A DNA stretch of 64,000 nt from Streptomyces sp. SAI-135 (GTDB lineage Bacteria > Actinomycetota > Actinomycetes > Streptomycetales > Streptomycetaceae): contig NZ_JARXYP010000002.1 of the NCBI RefSeq assembly GCF_029893805.1, forward strand, positions 4,836,001 through 4,900,000. The letters are read 5' to 3'. The notes below the pieces were generated by a model, which saw only the letters and a list, made by a program, of their open reading frames with translations, did no database searches and had not been told where the DNA came from. Shown one piece after another: positions 59,614-64,000 of this stretch; positions within the stretch are counted from its first letter, which is position 1, and each line of letters opens with the position of its first letter. Both the position numbers and the translations under genes were made by a program.

Positions 59614-59625
59614 CGTTGTGCAACG
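59614..59625. promoter_or_regulatory. Short inverted repeat before the MerR gene
   Basis: CGTTG and CAACG separated by TG lie eight bases upstream of the MerR start, a plausible autoregulatory site. Confidence 0.4.
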
Positions 59626-59928
59626 CGTCGAGGGGCCCCGATGCCGTGCGGCACCAGGGCCCCGAAGGGAATTCAACACCATCTGTCGGCCCTCATGCTG
59701 TGCCGACCTTCTGTGTCCGCTACCCGGCCCGGTGACGGGAGGGGTGCGGGGATCGCGGCTGCGTGACCGGGGACCACCATCCAATCCGGGGTCTTGCGGT
59801 ACCCGGGCCGATTGCCTCGGCCGGGCGATCCTGATGGCGTCTGCTCCTCCGTCCTTGCTCCGAACCGATTACCTGTGAACGGGTACTGCGGTACTGCCAC
59901 CCGCCAGTTCATGTCTGCCGGGTCTCGC

Positions 59929-60062
59929 TTGACCTTCTCTACGAGAAAAACAGTAACCCTGTCAGAGGCCAATGTCTACTCTGACAAGAGGAGATTTTGG
60001 TGTTCGGAAAACGCAAACTCAAACGACGACGGGGCCCTGCCGACGAGTGTCGGCAGGGCCCC
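59929..60062 (+). ncRNA. Possible short transcript with MerR-like promoter, SD and terminator
   Basis: TTGACC (59929-59934) and TAACCC (59954-59959) are spaced 19 bases apart, with the palindrome TTCTCTACGAGAA (59935-59947) in the spacer. A 7-bp hairpin (GTCAGAG/CTCTGAC, 59961-59985) follows, then AGGAG six bases before GTG 60000, an AT-rich coding start (VFGKRKLKRR) and a perfect 14-bp terminator. The transcript would be about 100 bases. It may be a small RNA or a very short mRNA; the terminator also serves the convergent CBS gene. Confidence 0.4.
60031..60062. terminator. Perfect 14-bp terminator, bidirectional
   Basis: GGGGCCCTGCCGAC and GTCGGCAGGGCCCC close on a GAGT loop. It lies 34 bases past the CBS gene stop on the minus strand and can also end the plus-strand short transcript. 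Confidence 0.85.
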
Positions 60063-60095
60063 GTGGGCCTGGTGGAGGATCCGCAGCCAGAGGGC

Positions 60096-60344
60096 TCAGC
60101 CGGCGAGGCCGACGACGTCCCGCAGCGTGAGCCGGTCCGTGTAGGCGGCGCTGTCCCGCCAGACGGCGAGCCCGGCCAGGGTGACCAGGCCCGTGTGCTG
60201 CTCGTCCCCGTCACACAGGACGAGATGGTCGACACGGGCACCGGCCATCAGGGACAGGGCCACCTCGACCGTCATGTCGTCACTGACCCGGGGTCCGGGC
60301 CCCTGCCTGTCGAGGACCGCGTGCTGCGTCCGGGTCGGCGTCAT
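60096..60344 (-). CDS. Small CBS-domain protein
   Basis: An 82-residue protein with a single CBS motif (VSDDMTVEVALSLMAGARVDHLVLCDGDEQHTGLVTLAGLAVWRD in outline). CBS pairs normally bind adenine nucleotides, so it probably dimerises. ATG 60344 has AGGAGG five to six bases ahead. It lies 53 bases after helicase copy 2 and is probably cotranscribed. Confidence 0.85.
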   Translation of the reverse strand: MTPTRTQHAVLDRQGPGPRVSDDMTVEVALSLMAGARVDHLVLCDGDEQHTGLVTLAGLAVWRDSAAYTDRLTLRDVVGLAG

Positions 60345-60397
60345 GGGTGCCTCCTGCTGGAAGGGGGGTGTGGTGCATGGCCGGGGGGGGCGCAGCG

Positions 60398-61864
60398 TCA
60401 GGCGGCGGAGCCGAAGCCGGTCCGCCTCGGTGCGCCGCGGCGAGCCGCTTCGCCCACGGGGCGGCCCTGACTTGCCTGGCCTCGGCGCCCACGACGGCCC
60501 CGGGACGGGGACGAGGAGGCCGAGCGGCGGGGGCGTTCCGGCTGCGGGGCGGTGATGACGACCGGGACACCGGACGGGGCCTGGGCCCCGGTGATACGGC
60601 TCAGCTCCTCCTCGCCCGAACGCACCTGGGCGATCCGGGGGCTGATGCCCGCCGCGGCCATCAGCCGGCTCATCCCGCGCCGCTGGCCGGGGGTCACCAG
60701 GGTGACGACGCTGCCGGACTCGCCGGCGCGTGCGGTGCGGCCGCCGCGGTGCAGGTAGTCCTTGTGGTCGGTGGGCGGATCGACGTTGACGACCAGGTCG
60801 AGGTTGTCGACGTGGATCCCGCGCGCCGCCACGTTGGTCGCCACCAGCACGCTCACATGCCCGGTCTTGAACTGGGCGAGGGTGCGGGTGCGCTGCGGCT
60901 GGGACTTGCCGCCGTGCAGGGCCGCGGCGCGGACGCCGCTGCTCAGCAGGTGCTTGGTCAGCCGGTCCACCGCGTGCTTGGTGTCCAGGAACATGATCAC
61001 CCGGCCGTCCCGGGCCGCGATCTCGGTGGTCGTCCGGTGCTTGTCCGCGTCGTGCACATGGAGGACGTGGTGTTCCATCGTGGTGACCGCGCCGGCGGAG
61101 GGGTCGACCGAGTGGACGACGGGGTCGTGCAGGTAGGTGCGCACCAGGCGGTCGACGTTGCGGTCCAGGGTCGCCGAGAACAGCATCCGCTGCCCGCCGG
61201 GCCGTACCTGGTCGAGCAGGGCGGTGACCTGGGGCATGAAGCCCATGTCGGCCATCTGGTCGGCCTCGTCGAGGACCGTGACGGCCACGTCGTCCAGGCG
61301 GCAGTCGCCGCGGTCGATGAGGTCCTTGAGCCGCCCGGGCGTCGCGACGACCACCTCGCACCCGGCGCGCAGCGCACCGGCCTGCCGGCCGATGGACATG
61401 CCGCCGACGACGGTGGCCAGGCGCAGGTTCACGGAGCGGGCGTAGGGGGTGAGCGCGTCGGTGACCTGCTGGGCGAGCTCGCGGGTCGGGACCAGGACCA
61501 GCGCGAGCGGCTGCCGCGGCTCGGCACGGCGTCCCGCCGTACGGGCCAGGGTGGCGAGGCCGAAGGCCAGGGTCTTGCCCGAGCCGGTGCGGCCGCGGCC
61601 GAGGACGTCACGGCCGGCCAGGGAGTTCGGCAGGGTCGCCGCCTGGATCGGGAACGGCACGGTCACGCCCTCGTGGCCCAGCGTGGCCAGCAGCTGTCCG
61701 GGCATGGCGAGGTCGGCGAACGTCTCGACCGCGGGCAGCGCGGGCGTGGTCGTCCTGGGCGGTGCGAACTCGCCCGACACGGTCTGCCGATTCCCGTAGG
61801 TCCTCGGACCACGGTGCGAACCGCCGGAGCGGCCTCGGGTGGGATTTGAGCGTGTGCGATTCAT
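60398..61864 (-). CDS. DEAD-box RNA helicase, copy 2
   Basis: The 488-residue protein shares all DEAD-box motifs with copy 1 (GRGRTGSGKT, PTRELA, TPGR, VLDEADQM, SAT, HRGGRTARAG). It differs chiefly in the tails; the C-terminus is Arg/Gly-rich. ATG 61864 is preceded by GGAAGG seven bases ahead, in a region that folds into the conserved stem. It follows a csp gene and a terminator hairpin, as copy 1 does, so the two modules are tandem-type duplicates. A CBS-domain gene follows. Confidence 0.93.
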   Translation of the reverse strand: MNRTRSNPTRGRSGGSHRGPRTYGNRQTVSGEFAPPRTTTPALPAVETFADLAMPGQLLATLGHEGVTVPFPIQAATLPNSLAGRDVLGRGRTGSGKTLAFGLATLARTAGRRAEPRQPLALVLVPTRELAQQVTDALTPYARSVNLRLATVVGGMSIGRQAGALRAGCEVVVATPGRLKDLIDRGDCRLDDVAVTVLDEADQMADMGFMPQVTALLDQVRPGGQRMLFSATLDRNVDRLVRTYLHDPVVHSVDPSAGAVTTMEHHVLHVHDADKHRTTTEIAARDGRVIMFLDTKHAVDRLTKHLLSSGVRAAALHGGKSQPQRTRTLAQFKTGHVSVLVATNVAARGIHVDNLDLVVNVDPPTDHKDYLHRGGRTARAGESGSVVTLVTPGQRRGMSRLMAAAGISPRIAQVRSGEEELSRITGAQAPSGVPVVITAPQPERPRRSASSSPSRGRRGRRGQASQGRPVGEAARRGAPRRTGFGSAA

Positions 61865-61873
61865 TGCGGAGCC

Positions 61874-61900
61874 TTCCTTGATGCGGCACGTATCAAGGAA
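61874..61900 (-). promoter_or_regulatory. Stem-loop in the leader of helicase copy 2
   Basis: TTCCTTGAT pairs with ATCAAGGAA around an ACGTGCCGC loop on the minus strand, a perfect 9-bp stem. The 3' arm contributes AAGGAA to the Shine-Dalgarno sequence GGAAGG. Compared with copy 1, the pair T-A at one position is C-G, preserving the stem. Confidence 0.65.
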
Positions 61901-61980
61901 TTCCCGCAGCCGATGAGCGGCGCTGAGAATCGCGAGAACGAGCCGGAGGTGATGTGTGATGCGCCCGAAAATGCGCGAGC

Positions 61981-62010
61981 TGGGGCCCGCACCCCTAGGT
62001 GCGGGCCCCA
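61981..62010 (-). terminator. Hairpin between csp copy 2 and the helicase
   Basis: TGGGGCCCGCACC and its complement form a perfect 13-bp stem with a CCTA loop, 30 bases after the csp stop. Confidence 0.8.
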
Positions 62011-62040
62011 GCTGCGAAATTATGCGCGGCGGTGCCGGTG

Positions 62041-62244
62041 TCAGGCGGGAACGATGTTCTCGGCCGTCGGGCCCTTCTGGCCCTGCGCGATCTCGAACGA
62101 CACCTTCTGACCTTCCAGCAGCTCACGGAAGCCCTGGGCGGCGATGTTGGAGTAGTGGGCGAAGACGTCGGCGCCGCCGCCGTCCTGCTCGATGAAGCCG
62201 AAGCCCTTTTCCGCGTTGAACCACTTCACGGTGCCAGTAGCCAT
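62041..62244 (-). CDS. CspA-family cold-shock protein, copy 2
   Basis: The 67-residue cold-shock domain has RNP1 KGFGFI and RNP2 DVFAHY. ATG 62244 has AAGGAG eight bases ahead. It is an RNA chaperone and heads the second csp-terminator-helicase module. A leader of about 110 bases is predicted from TACTGT at 62360-62365. It differs from copy 1 at several surface residues (for example FEIAQGQKGP for FDVTQGQKGP). Confidence 0.95.
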   Translation of the reverse strand: MATGTVKWFNAEKGFGFIEQDGGGADVFAHYSNIAAQGFRELLEGQKVSFEIAQGQKGPTAENIVPA

Positions 62245-62359
62245 GTCATATCTCCTTCGGAGGCGGTTTCGGAAATCACCCTGCGTGAATTCCGTGTCGC
62301 CGTGCTGATTAGCCCGTCGGAAATGAACCTTTTGGCAACCACACCTGCAACTGAGATCG

Positions 62360-62365
62360 ACAGTA
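62360..62365 (-). promoter_or_regulatory. Promoter -10 of csp copy 2
   Basis: TACTGT (TANNNT) is followed at the same distance as in copy 1 by AGTTGCAG, so the two csp promoters and transcript starts are conserved. Confidence 0.5.
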
Positions 62366-62613
62366 GCACGCTGCGATCGGCCGTGCGCGGGTGATGATTT
62401 GGCGTGGGTCGGCGTTTCCAGGAATACTCGCCGGACCCCTGCCCTATATCTCATTCGGTGGGCACAGATATTGCGATGCCCGGGGTGCGGCCTACCTCCC
62501 GCGCCGGCCGCCCGCACCCCTGTGACCTCCGGTGACGGCGGATCCGCGGTCGTCGCCGGCGTGGCGGACGGCGCCGCCCCGCACGCGCCGGAAGTGCGCC
62601 GACACGACGAATG

Positions 62614-63282
62614 TCACATCCCCTCGTGGCCCGCCCCGCCGGTCAGCTCCTCCAGTTCGGCGGCGTAGAAGAGCGCGGGGTCGAACCCCATCCCGGTGAA
62701 GTGGCCGGCGAGCTCCAGGGACAGGGTGCCGTGCAGCCGGGTCCAGAAGGTCAGGGCCCGGTGGAGGGTCGCGGCGGGGGCGGGGTGGTCGCCCGCCCAG
62801 TCCCGGTGTTCTTCGAGGTGGGCGGCGAACGGCGTCACCGGCCCGCCCGACGGCTGCCCGGCGATGGCGTCCAGGATGGCCGCCATGACCTCGGACGCGA
62901 TCGCGGTGATGTCGTCCGGCGCGTGATAGCCGGGGACCGGTGTGCCGAAGAGGAGGAAGTAGCGCTGGGGGTCCTCCAGGGCCCAGGTCCGCAGGGCGCC
63001 CGCCAGTGCGCTGACGTCGGCGCCGGGCCGGGCGGCGGTGGCGCGGAAGGTGTCGGCGAGGCTGCGGTACGCGTCCCTGATGAGTTCGGTGATCAGCTCG
63101 TCGCGCCCCGCGTAGTACCGGTACAGGGCGGGTCCGCTCATGCCGAGCCGCTTGGCGATCGCGTTGAGGGAGAGCGCCGACGCGCCGGCCGTGGCGATCT
63201 GCTCCCACGCGTGCGCCTTGATCTCCGTGCGCACCTGGGCGCGGTAGCGCTCGCGCGGGGTCTTCGCTTCCGGATTCACCAT
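62614..63282 (-). CDS. TetR/AcrR-family regulator
   Basis: A 222-residue repressor with the helix-turn-helix at about 38-60 (LSLNAIAKRLGMSGPALYRYYAGRDEL) and the TetR_C_13/WHG-type C-terminal domain (WALEDPQRYFLLFGTPVPGY). TACCCT six bases before ATG 63282 indicates a leaderless mRNA. It diverges from the oxidoreductase gene, whose promoter overlaps AT-rich inverted repeats, so it probably controls that gene. Confidence 0.92.
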   Translation of the reverse strand: MVNPEAKTPRERYRAQVRTEIKAHAWEQIATAGASALSLNAIAKRLGMSGPALYRYYAGRDELITELIRDAYRSLADTFRATAARPGADVSALAGALRTWALEDPQRYFLLFGTPVPGYHAPDDITAIASEVMAAILDAIAGQPSGGPVTPFAAHLEEHRDWAGDHPAPAATLHRALTFWTRLHGTLSLELAGHFTGMGFDPALFYAAELEELTGGAGHEGM

Positions 63283-63299
63283 GGTTAGAGGGTATCACT

Positions 63300-63338
63300 G
63301 AAGTTATTGACACTTCCGTACTCTGTAGTTATAACTTC
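63300..63338. promoter_or_regulatory. Operator region between the TetR and oxidoreductase genes
   Basis: GAAGTTAT (63300-63307) and ATAACTTC (63331-63338) are inverted copies. AGTTATAACT (63327-63336) is a perfect palindrome covering the -10 of the plus-strand promoter. This AT-rich patch stands out from the GC-rich surroundings. Confidence 0.6.
63307..63335 (+). promoter_or_regulatory. Near-consensus housekeeping promoter
   Basis: TTGACA (63307-63312) and TATAAC (63330-63335) with a 17-base spacer, which is very close to the sigma-70/HrdB consensus. The start would be about 63342, giving a 55-base leader for the oxidoreductase. Confidence 0.7.
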
Positions 63339-63396
63339 TAACGAAAGCGAAGGCGCATAACAACGCCGGCAGTCAATCGTCTGTGTGGAGGTCGTC

Positions 63397-64000
63397 ATGA
63401 ACACCGAAGGACTCGTCGAGGTCGTCCTGCCGGGGAAGGTCGAGCCCGAGGGGCTGCAGATCCGGCACGGAGCGGTGCCCGCCGCGGGCCCCGGCCAGGT
63501 CGTGATCCGGATGGAGGCGACCGGCGTCTCCTTCGCCGAGCAGCAGATGCGCCGCGGCCGCTACTACGACCAGCCGCCGTTCCCCTTCGTCCCCGGCTAC
63601 GACCTCGTCGGCACGGTGCTCGCGACGGGTGAGGGCGTCGACCCGCACCTGGCCGGCACCCGCGTCGCCGCCCTGGTCAAGGTCGGCGGCTGGGCCAGCC
63701 ACGTCCTCGTCGACGCGGCGGACGTGGTGCCGGTGCCCGACGGCATCGGCGCCGCGGAGGCCGAGACCCTCGTCGTCAACGGCATCACCGCCTGGCAGAT
63801 GCTGCACCGCAAGGCCCGCGTCCGCGCCGGGCAGACGGTCGTCGTGCACGGCGCCAACGGCGGCGTCGGCTCGGTCCTGGTCCAGCTCGCCCGGGCCGCG
63901 GGCGCCCACGTGATCGGTACGGCCTCCCCCCGCCACCACGACGCCCTGCGGGAGAAGGGCGTCGTGCCCGTCGACTACCGCGCCGACGACCTCGCCGCCC
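63397..64000 (+). CDS. Quinone-oxidoreductase-type MDR dehydrogenase, 5' part
   Basis: ATG 63397 has GGAGG six bases ahead, and the frame runs off the window edge after about 201 residues. The catalytic domain (GLQIRHGAVPAAGPGQVVIRMEATGVSFAEQQMRRGRYYDQPPFPFVPGYDLVGTV in outline) and the start of the NAD(P)-binding domain (VVVHGANGGVGSVLVQLARAAGAHVIGTA) are of the zinc-independent QOR type in the medium-chain dehydrogenase superfamily. It likely reduces reactive carbonyls or quinones with NADPH. Control by the divergent TetR regulator is inferred from the operator. Confidence 0.9.
   Translation, partial: MNTEGLVEVVLPGKVEPEGLQIRHGAVPAAGPGQVVIRMEATGVSFAEQQMRRGRYYDQPPFPFVPGYDLVGTVLATGEGVDPHLAGTRVAALVKVGGWASHVLVDAADVVPVPDGIGAAEAETLVVNGITAWQMLHRKARVRAGQTVVVHGANGGVGSVLVQLARAAGAHVIGTASPRHHDALREKGVVPVDYRADDLAA

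Noticed and set aside
60003..60470. Continuation of the plus-strand GTG 60000 frame across the CBS gene
   Set aside because: After the first ten codons it passes through a perfect terminator and is antisense to the CBS-domain gene, so a 157-residue protein is unlikely.

Overview
The window is a 64-kb piece of a high-GC actinobacterial chromosome, almost certainly Streptomyces. The support is codon bias (third positions nearly all G or C), many GTG starts, many leaderless genes in which a TANNNT -10 box lies 6-7 bases before the start codon, and family content typical of the genus: AmaP/Asp23 proteins, DUF4232 and DUF4142 proteins, an SCO5918-type protein, SpoIIE-type phosphatases, SigK/RskA and SlpD-like tripeptidyl aminopeptidases. 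I see no rRNA, tRNA, insertion sequence, prophage or CRISPR array. It looks like ordinary chromosomal DNA rich in envelope, secretion and regulatory genes.

Left part (1-24 kb). A truncated Ni/Co transporter and a nucleoside hydrolase come first. A short threonyl-tRNA synthetase paralogue follows, preceded by a leaderless 22-residue leader peptide with three consecutive Thr codons and a terminator hairpin, which is a ribosome-mediated attenuator. A DMT exporter and a TetR regulator diverge from a region with two 16-bp operators. Next comes an envelope-stress block: sigK-rskA; a second ECF sigma factor operon whose putative anti-sigma protein fuses a zinc-binding anti-sigma motif to an Asp23-like domain; a membrane molybdopterin oxidoreductase; a fasciclin lipoprotein (the MPT70/83 type controlled by SigK in mycobacteria); and an Asp23-DUF6286-AmaP-YihY operon. 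After these lie a sortase-anchored (LAETG) repeat protein, a GH13 glucosidase, a DUF4142 protein, a 2OG-oxygenase-like protein, small membrane proteins, a peptidoglycan amidase and a methyltransferase.

Middle (24-50 kb). A XylF-like sugar-binding lipoprotein is followed by an unlisted-size 52-residue membrane protein on the opposite strand and a two-component system. The kinase of that system is split by a single-base frameshift. Near-identical 16-bp inverted repeats lie before the kinase and after the regulator, the second one just upstream of a CPBP protease gene. Further on are an ECF sigma/CU044_5270 pair, a PL9 pectate lyase with a LacI-type operator, a stand-alone trpF (unusual in a genus where PriA normally does this job), a very large secreted protein, a tripeptidyl aminopeptidase, an MMPL transporter, a 10-copy ~35-bp degenerate tandem array, an orphan histidine kinase, an inositol-phosphatase family protein, a TerD protein, a secreted DUF11-like protein, two small proteins (one apparently starting at AUC) and an OafA-type acyltransferase.

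Right part (50-64 kb). A DUF3533 membrane protein and a PAS-GAF-SpoIIE-ATPase phosphatase lead into a duplicated cold-shock module. Each copy is csp, then a terminator hairpin, then a DEAD-box RNA helicase. The two helicase leaders share a stem-loop whose 3' arm holds the Shine-Dalgarno region and which shows a compensatory base-pair change between copies. Between the two copies lie a PAP2 membrane protein, a membrane-spanning HTH regulator, a DUF4232 lipoprotein, a MerR regulator, a short AT-rich transcription unit with a MerR-like promoter, and a CBS-domain protein. The window ends with a TetR regulator divergent from an incomplete quinone-oxidoreductase-type gene, with a near-consensus promoter and operator between them.
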